From Datisca glomerata (Eukaryota; Streptophyta; Magnoliopsida; Cucurbitales; Datiscaceae): a stretch of 64,000 nt of DNA. The notes below the pieces were generated by a model. It searched no databases, was not told where the DNA came from, and worked only from the letters and a program-made list of their open reading frames with translations. Positions 34,599-47,040 of the stretch are shown here, piece after piece. Positions within the stretch are counted from its first letter, which is position 1, and each line of letters begins with the position of its first letter. The stretch covers positions 1,394,558 through 1,458,557 of the forward strand of contig QANY01007891.1 in the NCBI GenBank assembly GCA_003255025.1, read 5' to 3'. A program made the translations under genes and the position numbers.

Positions 34599-35283
34599 AG
34601 ACAATAATCATCTTCCATATGGTGCTTGGAGACTACGACGAATCATCTCTGCAGCATACATCGATCAAAGTCAGAGTACATCAACCTATTACTCAGACTC
34701 TCTCAGAACTCTCTATATCTCTCTCTCAATATGCAGGAAAATTGAAAAATGCAGGAGTTTAATTTTGGTGATCAAAACGAAGTAGATTTTTGTGTGCTCA
34801 CACAGTGCCTTTTAAAACGTGTATAGCTTCGAGAGTAAGCCAAAATCGTGTGATTAGTGCTGATAAGATCATACAAGAAAATGAGGGATAACAGAGATAA
34901 TTGATTTTCTAATTATCTTCTACAGATAATCCAGCACAAATTTTGTTTGGAGATATTTGCTAGCTTTGACAAATTCAAAGCTCTAAGTCTTCCTCTCCAA
35001 GTAAATAATCAAAATAAATTTGGTCCAAAAAATAATTACCGGACGACGGCGCGCGTGTGATGGGAGGACCATGTGCCATAGAGGTCATCCCTTCCCCATA
35101 AAATGTGGGGTTCCTCTTGGGGCTAACCCCAAGGCATGAGAGTTGGGTTTATAAACCTAACATCTTTTCCTTGAGTTTCCAATATGAGACTAAATCCTAC
35201 TCTATTTCACATCACACACTTTCATTCACACTTTTTCTTTTGTTTCTTTCTTTTGAATTCTCTTTCCTTTATTATCTCCAACA
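34599..35283 (-). repeat. 5' LTR remnant of copia D
   Basis: About 685 bases aligning with the right three quarters of 31521-32438. It shares landmarks such as CTTGGAGACTACGACGAAT and CTTGGGGTTAGCCCC (minus strand). The end nearest the internal region was lost in the same deletion that removed gag to RT. Confidence 0.8.
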
Positions 35284-36238
35284 CTTTCTCCCTACTGTTT
35301 TCGGTGATACCCTTGATCCTTCCCAATGAGTTTTGATTATCCTCCCTATCCGGCGTGCTCTTTTCTTCTTCTGGTATGTCTCCCTTTGGTCCTTTTTTCT
35401 GCGACTGTACTCTTAACAAAGACCTGAAATGGTGTTTCACCTTCCTTGTGCCTTCTTCCTCCTCCATATTTTGAGGACATTCTTTTTCAACATGGTCAAT
35501 ACAACCGCAAATGTAGCAATAATCTGGTAAATGCTCGTATTGGAAGCTCACCCACGTAATTTCTCCACTATCTACTAAAATTTTCATGCATCTCCTTAAA
35601 GGTTTTGAAATATTTAGACGAACCCTTAGGCAGAGGTATTTCCCGAAGAAACCTCCTTCTGAGTATTTGTCTACTCCAATATAGTCCCCTAAATTCCTCC
35701 CTATTATTTCCGCCATTTTCTTCATCATACAAAGGATTGGTAGATTGAAGACTCTAACCCAAACCTTGAAACAGTCCAGGGGCGTTTGGAAAAGTTGGCG
35801 AAATCCTTGAATCTCTCAAAGAACAACTAAGGCCTTATCAAAATACCATGGTTTATTCTGTAGGTAGCACTTTCTTTTTATCCATACCATCTCCAAATTC
35901 AAATAAGAATAAAACTTCTCCCGCGACTCTGATTTTGACATTCTTCCTTGGGTTCTATATTTGGAGCATCGCGTTCTTGAAAGCTGATAAATTAACCAAC
36001 CTCACTGTTAGAATCTTACCCACTAAGCAGTGACAAGAGTCAATCTCTTTCGCTATAACCTTGCTTTGGATGTCTATTGTGATGTTCTCTTCCTTTATAA
36101 GGGAGAGCTTCTCTGATTGCTCTACGATAGCCTCCATAACAATAATACAATTGACAAGGAAACCACCCCACCCACTCAAAGAAAGTGGCTACCACCAAAC
36201 ACCCAAGGGTTGGATAGAAAATTGTCAGGAGAACCGAG
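35284..36238 (-). pseudogene. LINE piece 4: ORF1 N-terminal and zinc-knuckle part
   Basis: The minus strand carries a DUF4283-like segment (36143-35955, including SLIKEENITIDIQSK and CHCLVGKILTVRLVNLSAF). A C-X2-C-X4-H-X4-C knuckle follows (CYICGCIDHVEKEC near 35478-35520), then a charged tail to the D insertion at 35283. DUF4283 plus zf-CCHC is the usual plant LINE ORF1 arrangement. Frames are broken between 35955 and 35728. The start near 36143 (MEAIVEQ) is plausible. CACTA element 1 begins about 95 bases upstream. Confidence 0.82.
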
Positions 36239-37459
36239 CACTACAACAATTATGTGTTGTTATAGCACAGCACCACCGCGTTTTTGTCCAAAACGGAATA
36301 AAAATCTAAAAAGCGCGGAGTGAAAAATTCTCAAGCTCCAAACCCGCGTCTCTCTAATAAAATGAAAAATTCCCCCAAACCCGCGTCTCTCTTTCAGTAC
36401 AGTAGCTCTCTCTTTCTCTCGATCTCGAAGCTCCCCAATGAGCTCTCTCGAAGCTCACCAATGAGTTCTTTCATAGTAGCTCTCTCTCTCTCTCTCTCTC
36501 GATCTCAAAGCTCACCAGAATTAGACCAACGAGCTCATCGAAGCTTACCAATGAGCTTTCTCGAAGCTCGCTCTCGAGAACATCTCTCTCAGCTCTCTCT
36601 ATGTCTCAACTCTCTCTCGTGAAGCTCTCTCAACTTCGTGGCAGGTTTCTCTCATGGAAGCAAGCTCTCCCTAGAAACTATCACTCTCTCAGCTCTGTCT
36701 CTCCGCTCTCTCCTACTTCAATTTCACAGCTCAGAATAGAGGTAAGGGTTTCATCTTAGTTGAATTCTTGTCTAATTTTAGTGATATTTTGCCTGATTTT
36801 TGTGTTTTATCTGAGTTGAATAAGGTATGTGTTCTCGATTTTTGGGCATGCAGTAAGTTTTGAAATTAAAACTCCTAATTTCTTATCTGTCTGCCCCTGA
36901 TTTTTCATAACATACTGCATCCCTCATTTTGGTAATCATAAGCTTTACACATAGCATACCAGCTCGTTTCCTTAGATTTTCTTTCTAGCGAAAATCAAAA
37001 CTAAATACTTATGGAGTATTTTTCATGCTAAACTCATCTTCAAGTTTGTGTTTATGTAAATTGTCGTAAAATTTAACAATCTTATGAAAGTTGCCTCATT
37101 TTGTAGCTTATAGGATCTCTCTCAGCTATTATTTAATAAAATCAGAGCATACATATGACAACTTATCTTGATTGAATTATTGCTTTTCACTTTTCAGTTT
37201 ATAATTGTCTCTCTATCTGGCTGGGGTCTTCTTATCTTTGTAGGGTACAAGTTCTTGAGCAGAGGCAAAGGCAACAAGGAAGGGGTACTTCTGCATTCTT
37301 CTAAAGCATCATTTTGTAGTGGGTGTGTATATTTATATTCTTCTTTTATAGATATTTGCTTGGCTGCTCTGATTTTAGTTTCTTATTCCCTTTATCTCTG
37401 TATGTTCTTGTGAAATTGTGTATCATGGGTTTTGTATGGATAGGAATAAGCCTCTTATT

Positions 37460-37987
37460 TAGATAAAATTTAAATTTGAAAGGCTGCCACATATTTGCTT
37501 CAATTGTGGAATTATTTCTCATGACTACAAAGCATGTAACAAGAAGATGGAACTCAAGGATGAAGAGTTGGTGTACGGGGATTGGCTAAAATCTGAAACT
37601 AACATCAAAACTCCTACAAATATTAAAATGCTTTTTTCTAAGGACACGGGTACTATGAGTGCGGGTGAGGAAAAAGATAAATCTAACTCTCCCATGGACA
37701 GAAGATCTTTTATTTCTAGGTTAGTTTTGGGGAAGGCACCTAATGGTCTAACAATGCAATGTTCTGATAAGTCTCTTTTGACCTTTAGGGAGGAAGAAAA
37801 CTCAGGTATGCACCTAGCAATAATCTTAAGTGTAGAAGATCTAGTTTTTCAAAAGCCTTCTCAGGTTATTTGTTCTGTCTCTAATAATAATGGTTGCAAT
37901 GGGAAAAAGATGCCTAGATTTGAGATTGATGATTTGATTAATGAACTTCTTATGAGATTCTTAACTATGCTGCTATTTTCACAATAA
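37460..37987 (+). pseudogene. LINE ORF1-like zinc-knuckle ORF inside CACTA 1
   Basis: An open frame runs through ERLPHICFNCGIISHDYKAC (knuckle C-X2-C-X4-H-X4-C at 37496-37537), then KKMELKDEELVYGDWLKSE, and ends at 37987. ERLPxxCFxCG followed by YGxWLK/R is typical of plant LINE ORF1 proteins. The first ATG of the visible frame is 37547, after the knuckle. The stretch just before it has a stop followed by TAG/ATAAAATT, which could be a splice acceptor. It is either a LINE fragment inserted in, or captured by, the CACTA element. It is a different lineage from LINE piece 4 and on the opposite strand. Confidence 0.65.
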
Positions 37988-38272
37988 TGAGAAATAAAGA
38001 TGGTGTTATAACCTATACAATGGTATGTTATATGCGCAAAGTTTTATAGTGCATAATCTTACAGCTAATCAAAATTCTTTCTGACAAATGCATAACCTAT
38101 GTAGCTAATTGAAATTCAAGTATTGATTCTTCAACAACTCTCTCTTCAATGTCTCATTCGATCTCCAAGCTACTGTTAACCTCTACCAGTGAGCTCTCTC
38201 ATGAAGCTCTTTCTTTCTTTCACAACTCTCTCTTGAGAAGCTCGAGAAACTCTCTCTTGGCTCTCTTACAGC

Positions 38273-38705
38273 TATCAAATTGAAGCTTATTCAGAGACCT
38301 ACAGGTGCGATAGGGTTTACCTGTCAGAGCCTAGTTTTGTGTTCAAAAAACACGGACTGTGCAATTTTAGAATTGTTGTAACAGACGGATCATAGTACGT
38401 GCATGTTCACTTTCGTAGGGCATAACTTTTGATCCGGGTGGGACCACGGGCCCTGTAAGATATCAAATTGAAGATTATTGAGGGACCTATAGGTGCGATA
38501 GGGTTTACCCATTAGAGCCTAGTTTTGTGTCTAAAAAACACGGACTGTGCAGTTTTAGAATTGTTGTAACAGACGGATCGTAGCACGTGCATGTCCACCT
38601 CCGTAAGGGAAAACTTTTGACACAGGTGGAACCACGGGTCCTGTAAGATATCAAATTGAAGTTTATTGAGAGGCCTACAGGTGCAACAAAGTTTACCCAT
38701 TGTAG
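38273..38705 (+). repeat. 188-bp tandem repeat, about 2.3 copies
   Basis: Units begin TATCAAATTGAAG at 38273, 38461 and 38649, giving an exact 188-base spacing. Two units are full and the third is partial to about 38705. Internal words such as CACGGACTGTGCA and TTGTAACAGACGGATC are kept between units. No protein-coding pattern is seen. Confidence 0.88.
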
Positions 38706-41029
38706 GTTCTTTCTCACAACTTTCTCTCGCATCTCTCTCTCATCTCGGAGCTCTTTTCCCGGGAACAAAAATCTCAAACCTAAAAGACATTTTTGCTGCT
38801 GTCCTTGCATGCTTTTATGGAAAGCACTCTTGATACAACAAGGAAATCTCCAAGTCCAAACCTTTTGTAGGTCAAAATTCAACTTCACATTGAGTTAAGA
38901 TTTTATCCTTCTTTTCTGGTTAACCAAATTCAATAAACTCACTTCTTCGCTTGATTACTTTGTGGCCTATCTTGTGAGGATAACTTCTGAAGTAATTTTT
39001 CCTGTGTTCTTGCATACTTTTATGAGGCTTTGTTTATAACTTATCCATGCTTATATCTAGGTATTTTCTTCTAGAGCATTTGGTTCATGCCACTTATGTC
39101 TTTTATATTTAGATACATTTTAACACTATGATTTATTTTTCTATTTAGACTCTTTTTGCTGGGACAGGAAGAAAGTCTAGCTAATGATTGTGAAAGATAA
39201 GATCAAGCTACTAGCATTTTTGTCAAGTGAAGCACATTCTCTTTTGAAAGGGGTAAATACTCAGAGCCTTGTTATATAACTATTTAGGATACTTGTTTTT
39301 AGTAAAATACAGTACCCACTATTTGAATGGTGAAGGCTTCAAGAAAGAATGATATTTTCCTTTAAAGGGAAGTAGGAAAAGTGTATATCGTTATGCCTTT
39401 AGTTTCCCAGTAACTGCTTACATGTTGCATTTCGTGGCAAAGGCCATTCAATTTTATGTTTGTGCTTGTTTGACATTAATACTCTTTGGAATGTAGTTGA
39501 ATGCAACATCTGTCAATAGAGTTGTTGTAAGTTCTGCTTTTTGAACACTTATGTGAAGTTAATCTATTCTATAGACGTTGCATTTGCTTCTTAGTATTGA
39601 TTTTATAATGTTTGGGTATTCATCTACCTTATATGAACTGCCAATCTTATTATGGTTGTGTGATCCAGCACTAGGGTAAGCATAATAAGTTAATCTGATA
39701 TTTATTTTAGTGTTGTGTTAAAAATTATTTTCTCTTTTGATGATTGCTCTTACAGCTTAAACCAATTTAGACTTGGACTTAAGTGGATAGGATGTTCAGG
39801 TAACCGAGAGAAGCTTGATGGTCTTAGTCTTGTTGAGTCTACAAGTTCTCAAGATACAAGGAATATGGTGGACGTGCTTGGGCAAACGGACCAGGAAGGT
39901 GTAGATTTTGAATCTAAATGCAGTTTGCGCAAGAGTTTGGCTTGGGATAGAACATGTTTTACTAGCCCATGTATGCCTCATGCAATTACTTGGAATTTCA
40001 TTTTCTCTGCAAATACAAAATATATTTACTTCTATTTTGTACAATTACCTACATCTCTGCTTTTAGATCCCAAGTGCTTGTGTCACTCATGATAAGCAAG
40101 GACTTGAATGCGTTTTCTTTTACAGTAACAAGGGCTTGAATGTATTGGACCGATTTTTGTTTATTGAAGTGTCGAACATGTCTAGGATTATTTACCTTTT
40201 CTACTCCTATTTTGGGTGTTTAAACATTGAAATTTATTAATATCTTATCCTTGACTTTCTTTTAATTGTATATTGAGAAATGGCTTATACATGAGATAAT
40301 TTTGTTGTTTTCAAACGTATTTGCCATTTTTTAATTGTAAATAGTGAAATGGCTTTTTCAAGTGTTGATGAATTTGCCTAGCTTGATTCTTTGATTTTTT
40401 TTAAGTACATATTTGATATATAGATGGACTTCATATTTTTAATTCTTGATATATAAATCAGCTCAGCCTATTGTCTTGATGACTTGTTAAAATAAGATCA
40501 GCTAGCTTAATCATTCTTTTAGTACTAAATGAGCTGGCTTAGAATTATTTTAACCAGTCTTAAGGAATGTGCTTCTTAGATGTTTTGTAGTTATTCTTTT
40601 TGGTTCTTCTCTTTGTTTGTAAATGTCTTATTGTTCTGGATTGTTTAAAAATCTGCAATTACAATTATATTTCAAAATAAAGTCAACAAAAGCAAGCAAA
40701 CCACATGTTGCATCGACATCAGTTTTTGAAGCTTCATAATTAGATTTGGAGTCTTACTAGATTTTAATCCTTCTCTTACGATATTACTTTTACTTTTTTA
40801 TGTAAAAATCAATATGTATATGTCATTTGAAACTATAATTTTTAGCGGACGATGGTTTGTAACAATTTTGAGTAATAAAACAAAAAGCTATGTGATGTTA
40901 TTATTATTTTGATATTTTGTCAAAAATTGTCAAAAATATTATTTTCTAAGTTTGTATAATGGCAAGAATAAGTAATAAAAAAACTTATAATAACAAGATG
41001 TTACGCATCATATAGCATAAAAACGCTTC
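38706..41029 (+). other. Interior of CACTA 1, no gene recognised
   Basis: AT-rich sequence with short open frames only (for example 39715-40092). That frame contains Ser/Asp-rich codons (VESTSSQDTRNMVDVLG) and is followed by GT-rich splice-like sites, so a spliced non-autonomous transcript is possible. I recognise no family. Confidence 0.45.
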
Positions 41030-41521
41030 ATATAGCATAAAAACGCCATGAAAAGTCTTTGACAACGTTTAAAAAATGTTATGGCAAGTTTTTGTTATTA
41101 GTTTATAAATGCTATCATTTGTCTACCATAGCATTGAAAAAATGCTATGGTAAGTCCATCGTGGCATTGGAAAAATGCTATGATAGGTCTGCCAATGTAA
41201 AAAAATGTTACGGTAGATCTTTAACAACATTGAAAAAACTCTATAATAGGTCTATTATAGCGTTGAAAAAACGCTATGGTAGGTCTACCATAGCATTTAA
41301 AAAAACGTTGTGGTAGGTCAACCATAGCGTTTAAAAAACGTTGTGGTAGGTCAACCATAACGTTTAAAAACACTATAAAAAGTGTTTTGATAACGGCGAA
41401 AAAGCGCTATGATAGGGTCGGACTTATAATAACGTTGATAAGCATAGCTTTTAGAAAAAAGCTATGAAAACACTACAATAGTGTTTTTTGGCCACTATCG
41501 TAGCGGTTTTTTGTTGTGGTG
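41030..41521 (+). repeat. Subterminal repeat array of CACTA 1
   Basis: Over ten degenerate copies of a roughly 20-35-base module (AAAAAATGCTATGGTAGGTC and variants, both orientations) fill the last ~490 bases. The open frame 41059-41316 with its repeated KKCYGRS-like peptide is only the translation of these repeats. Similar modules occur at 47041-47580. Confidence 0.82.
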
Positions 41522-41540
41522 AAGAGAAGTGATGAACTAG

Positions 41541-41557
41541 AATAATATAATTTGCGA
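41541..41557. repeat. Candidate LINE target-site duplication, right copy
   Basis: AATAATATAATTTGCGA resembles the sequence abutting the LINE poly(A) run at 3231-3248. If real, the ~19 bases between CACTA 1 and this site (41522-41540) are the extreme 5' end of the LINE. Confidence 0.4.
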
Positions 41558-42749
41558 GTTAATGAATTGTATTTAAATCTTACAATAATAAATTGTATTT
41601 GACAGTACAATAGATTGTATTTAAATGTTAACGGGCAAGTGTGCTATTATTGTGGTTTATTTGATGCACAATATATTAAGGATTACATGTGTTTAGAGTG
41701 TACACTATTTCATTTTCAAACCACACAAAATAGTAACTAAGGAAATATGCATTAAAAAAATACTCATTTAATTTTCCGTTCTATCGAATTGCATTTCATT
41801 TGCATTTTCTTGATTAAAAAATCAAATTAATTTGATTTTGAGTGACAGAAAAAGTAATTAAATAGTGTCAATATGAGTTGAGAATATTGTTGAATCCTAA
41901 CGACTGTTATCTAAGAGATCGTTAGTTTGTGACGCATTATATCAAGTTTTCTTTAGAATTTGTAAATTTGATAAAAAAAATATAATTTAAAAATTAATAG
42001 TACTTAAATACAAAACTTCCTAAGGAATTATGTAAGACACTCTTAGTAAAAAATTTAGGATTTTCTAAGAGGTCACCCAGAATTACTATTTGTGAACGAG
42101 TTGGAAGATATTTTTTCCCGCATATTGGGATCTTAAGGAAGAGAAAGAGAAGGAAATATTTTAATTTGTAATAGTAGATTATTTCCAAAAAAGAATGTAA
42201 GTGGAACTAAGTTATATTTTTTCTGGTCAAAGAAAAAGAGAATCACATCGATTGAAGCTTGAACCGAAGACCTAAACTTCAATTATGGTCAAGTGAAAAT
42301 AAGTTTGATTAAAAAGAAAGAAATAATAAATACTATTTGTGAACGAGTTTGAAGTATATTGAGTCACCCTTGGCTACATATTTAAGTTTTACTTGACATT
42401 AATTCATTTTCTTCTACAACCAAACAAACAAAATACTTTTCCACGGCCAACATGCTTGTCTTCTCTTTGGTTCTCTTGACTCTTGAGAACCAAACAAACA
42501 GAGAAGTGTTCTTTTCCAGTTTTCCTTTTCCGCTTACTTTCCTTTCCTCGTATTTTCCAAATTTTAAATATAGCCTAAATATTACATAACTACTTACAAA
42601 AATCAATTAATGACAGAGAAAATATTTTCTTTCATTTTCCTTCTATTTCTATTTTTCGCTCTAAATCTCTGAAACCAAACACATTATGTTAATTGTTAAT
42701 TAGAAAGCTCCAATGACAATATTGGGCACATAAAGTAGGAAGAACAAAA
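41558..42749. other. Intergenic, presumed phytochelatin synthase promoter
   Basis: AT-rich, no gene recognised. A ~24-base direct repeat (ACTATTTGTGAACGAGTT) occurs near 42085 and 42337. An AACCAAACAAACA motif occurs near 42420 and 42488. The small minus-strand open frames at 41994-42188 and 42382-42606 show no family features. The last few hundred bases should hold the promoter and 5' UTR of the phytochelatin synthase gene. Confidence 0.5.
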
Positions 42750-45700
42750 ATGGCTGTCTCTGGATTTTACAAAAGACCTCTTCCTTCTCCTCCTGCTGTT
42801 GAATTTTCTTCCAATGAAGGCAAGGTTAGATCTTTTTTATTTTTTCAAATTCCAACTTTTCTTATTAGTACATTTTTTCATTCATTTCAATTTATTTTCT
42901 TCTCTAATAAATATACATGACTAGAGATATAATATATGAAGGAGATACTGGAAGAAGAGGAATGAGATAGAGTTTATGAGTGAGAGGAGTAGAAAAAGAC
43001 CTGACCTGACAACATAAGTTTAAAAGAAATTACATCTTGTTGTAAATTTATGGCATTTTGTTCATACATGTCATTTTATCTTATTCAATAATTTCAGTTG
43101 CTATTTCACCTTCAATAAATTTGCCTAATATAGATTAATAGAAAAGATATTTGAAGTGATCATAGTTGATTAATTCAGAGATGATAAAAATACGAAGTAT
43201 TATTTTATAAATATAGTACGGATATTAAACAATCAAACATTTGATAAAAATATAGAATGAGTTTTTAGAAACAATAAACAGGTAAAATATTGTTATTTTT
43301 GGAAAACGTAAAAAAGAAATATCTGAAACATACTTCAAAATTAGTTAAAACCGCAAAAATATTTATGAACTTAATTTTATAAGTTAATAAGTTTAAATTA
43401 CTTGCATCAATATTTAGTCATAGTTTTAGCATGGTGATTCTTAGTCCTTACAAGTTAGGATTTTTCGTTGTCGTTCTATCAGTTTCTAACCCTTTTACAT
43501 ATTGATTAAATGCAGAAACTATTTATCGAAGCTATTGAAAATGGAACGATGGAAGGATTTTATAGTTTAATTTCTTACTTTCAAACACAATCCGAACCTG
43601 CATATTGTGGTCTAGCCAGCTTGTCCATGGTCTTGAATGCACTTGCTATTGATCCTGGAAGGACTTGGAAAGGTAAGATTTTTTTTTCCTTACATATATT
43701 ATATTATATATTAATCCTGGTGTTTGATGCCGTGTTATAAGATTTTTTTTATGGTATTGACCCAGATATTTTCCCTGTTGAGTTCTTGAAGTGGTTTTTA
43801 TCAGTAACCTTAGCAGGTTGTGACCTTTATAAATAGGGCTTGAATGGATCTTTGTAAACTCTAAATGTGTCTTTCTACTTGAATCCATCAATACAATGTA
43901 TTTACTATTCATCTTCCAGTGGTCTGTCTTGAAAGAGACTCCGATCCTTTTATGTTGACAATCCGTACAAAGTAATTAAGAACTTTTATAACAGGGCCTT
44001 GGAGATGGTTTGATGAATCAATGCTGGATTGCTGTGAACCATTGGAAACTGTCCAATCTAAAGGCATCTCACTAGGGAAGCTTGTATGTTTGGCTCACTG
44101 TGCTGGAGCAAAAGTTGAAGCTTTCCGCACAAATCAAAGCACCATTGACGATTTTAGGAAGTATGTTCTGAGATGTACAACTTCAGATGATTGTCATCTT
44201 GTTTCGTCATATCATAGAGGACCACTTAAACAGGTATGTCTTTTACACTTTTACAGCTAAGCTAACCTTTGTAGAAATATGATTTTCTCCGTTTCTTTTT
44301 CTTTTTATTCTATGCTATTGGCTTGTCATTATATTTTAGCTTATGATCACAATTTACTGTTTCTTGGATATCTCTCCTAACACAAATGAAGAACTATATC
44401 CTACGACTAAAATTAGCGGCTCTTAAAATGTATTGTTGAGTTACGCTTATAATTGTCTTTCTACCATTCAGAAATTGTAATTCAACAGTAAGTAGAATTG
44501 ATGTCATATTTCTCTGCACGTAGCTAAACTTTTTAATGGCAATGGTGTATTGTAGCTTCATGGTTAGGTAATGGTCTGTTCATACGTAATATTTTTTTCC
44601 CTTTTCCCTTTTCTTCCTTTGGTATATTCTGTTTGTTTGCATGTGTTGGTTCCTTGGAACTTGTAGGATGTTTACCTTCTAGTGATGTTTCTTGCGGTTA
44701 AACAAATAGGTTCTCTTTTGGCATACGATTTACCCCATCAAACTCCTCTGTGATTGATTTATATCTGAAACTTCGTTAGTACTTAAAGTTTAGTTATTAT
44801 AAAAAGTGGGTGGAAACCGTTGGTCATATGCTTCTTGTTTTCAATAACATTTGAAGAATCTTCTGATAGTTGAGTTGCATCATTTACTTCATTGCTCATT
44901 AGTCAACATTACTGCACAGTTTTTGTTTGTAGAAGTAGACTGACTGTTAACTGATCTGGTTTTCGTTGTTAAATATGCAGACAGGAACAGGGCACTTTTC
45001 ACCTATAGGTGGTTATCATGCTGGAAGGGACATGGCACTCATTTTGGACGTTGCCCGTTTTAAGTACCCTCCTCACTGGATCCCACTCACAGTTCTTTGG
45101 GAAGCTATGAGTTATGTTGATGAAGCAACTGGACAACACAGAGGGTAGGTACTGTTTTTATATTTTAATCACTATGGTAAAATTTGATATAGTAATCTTG
45201 ATATGGAATATCAGGACTGGCAATTATCTGCATAATAGAAAAAAAAGGACTAAAAATCATCTGAATTCATGTAGCTGCATCTGATTTCCCCTCTAGATTA
45301 GTAAATCTCGTTCTTCTCTGATTGAAACTTTCTTCACCTTGTTTCCTTTTCAATTTGATTTTTGACAGAAGCAGTTGCTCATAATAAAAGCAATAACTTC
45401 TACCATCTTTCTTGCAGTCTTCAATATGCAAAATTTATGCACTGCATTTATATTGCACATTTTTGTGATGGCCTTATTTTCTTAACAAACTATTTAAATT
45501 TAGAAGTGGGATTTTGGAAAAGATGGTAACGACACTGACGCTACGGTACAGACAGGTGAAGTTCCTTTTATGAATTGTGAAGAGTTTATCTTGCTTTTTT
45601 ATCATGGCGTGTTTTGAACTTTATGGCATGGAATTAAACCTGAGTATATAAGGAATTACATTTGACGCGATCATGTACTCTTTATGTCTTTGTTTCCACT

Positions 45701-47007
45701 CTCTCTTAATGTACTCTAAAGGCCAATTTCACAGGATGCATGTTTTTAACTTTCCACTTTTTATCTGTTTTCCAGGTTCATGCTTATATCCAGGCCTCAT
45801 AGGGAGCCGGGGTTGCTATATACAGTGGTATAACTCAATTTGATAATTAACACTCACGTGAACGTTTTGTTTTCATATGAGTGGTTACCCGTTCAGATTG
45901 GAACCTTGTATTGTGTTCTTAAATAGTTATGTTCTTTTGACTTCATCGCAGAGCTGCAAGCATGATAGTTGGGTTTGTATAGCAAAATACTTGATGGATG
46001 ATGTTCCTCGTCTCTTAAGATCAGAGGAAGTGAAAGACATTCATGATGTTCTATCAGTTGTTTTGATCTCACTTCCATCAAAATTTAGTGATTTTATCAA
46101 TTGGGTCTCAGAGGTTCGTAGGAGAGAGAATAATAATCAGAGTTTAAGCTCGCAGGAGAAAGCATGGTTTGCTCTCAAGGTGCTACAGAGCATCTTTTAC
46201 ATTCTTATCTCCTACTGTGGTTTTTTTTCCCTTTCGACAAGCTAGGTATTATATGGTAATTCCTACACCCTCAAAACACTAAACTATAGTTATAATGCAG
46301 GAAGAGGTATTGAAACAGGTGCAGGATACTGATCTTTTGAAGCACGTGGCCGCGTATTTGCCTTTGGCAACATCATACTGCAATAAACTAACTGATGGTC
46401 ATGTAAAAGGCAATTTGTCTGAGATTGAAATATCGATGCACCCACACCCAGCCGGCAATGATGTTCTAACAGCACTTCTGCTGGCCTTGCCTCAAGATAC
46501 ATGGGCTGGTATCAAAGAGGACAAGTGTTTACAGGAAATTTCCAGGCTTGTTTCAACTGAAAACCTTCCAATGTTGCTTCAAGAAGAGGTAACCTATTTT
46601 CCAAGTTTTAATGCTAGCTTGTTGCAATATGTTTCTCCCTTTTTTTTATATCATCTCTTGCTTCAACACCAGAATATTAGTCTTCTAGTTTTGATATCAT
46701 ATTTTAAAGCGGTTTCTAAGTAAAAGTACTCCCAAACATACCTTAGTTAGTTGTTGGTTATCTCTTGTATAAGCTGGTCCTATTCTGGTTGTATTGTTAC
46801 TGAGCTAGTTGCTGCTTATTCAATGTAATAACATGCAATTCCATCCTCTCTATACAATGAATTTCTTCATTATTATATTCATTCCAATATTTTCTCTTTT
46901 CTTGTGGTTGGATATGGCAGGTTTTGCATCTAAGACGTCAGCTCCACCATATAAAGAGACGGCTAGAAAATAAGGAAGAAGAGGAACTTGGTGCACCTCT
47001 TTGTTAG
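42750..47007 (+). CDS. PCS1: Phytochelatin synthase (8 exons)
   Basis: Glutathione gamma-glutamylcysteinyltransferase, which makes phytochelatins from glutathione when Cd, As or other metals bind and so supports cytosolic metal detoxification. Exons by eye: 42750-42824, 43516-43672, 43995-44233, 44981-45144, 45776-45827, 45952-46179, 46301-46588, 46921-47007, all joined in frame with GT-AG introns, giving 429 residues. The papain-like N-terminal domain (about 1-220) has the triad at the family's canonical numbers: Cys56 ([10 protein letters not shown]), His162 ([10 protein letters not shown]) and Asp180 (ALILDVARF). The C-terminal domain ([19 protein letters not shown], then VLHLRRQL) is recognisable. 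It lacks the Cys-pair region (CCxxxCxxC) found in Arabidopsis PCS1 and is about 55 residues shorter than that 485-residue protein. Paralogue assignment is uncertain. A CACTA element starts about 30 bases after the stop. Confidence 0.93.
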
Positions 47008-47040
47008 GTTATGTTTGGAGTTTGGAAATTGGGAAGGAAC

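Larger units (their letters stand above)
36239..41521 (+). mobile_element. CACTA-type transposon 1 (non-autonomous)
   Basis: Termini are CACTACAACAA (36239) and the reverse complement of CACCACAACAA (ending 41521), a 10/11 match. They are flanked by GAG (36236-36238) and AAG (41522-41524), a possible 3-base TSD with one change. The right subterminal region (41030-41521) is packed with inverted and direct copies of GCTATGGTAGG / GCGTTTAAAAAACGC words, as expected for En/Spm-like subterminal repeats. The left end has a GC-rich then CT-rich leader, with a splice-donor-like AGGTAAGG at about 36741. No CACTA transposase (TnpD-like) was recognised, so it is probably mobilised in trans. It is related to element 2 (47038-54030). 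Confidence 0.75.

Noticed and set aside
41059..41316. Repeat protein with KKCYGRS-like units
   Set aside because: Translation of the CACTA subterminal repeats, not a conserved gene.
42750..47007. Phytochelatin synthase as a pseudogene
   Set aside because: All exons join in frame with GT-AG introns and the catalytic triad is intact; only the C-terminal domain is short.
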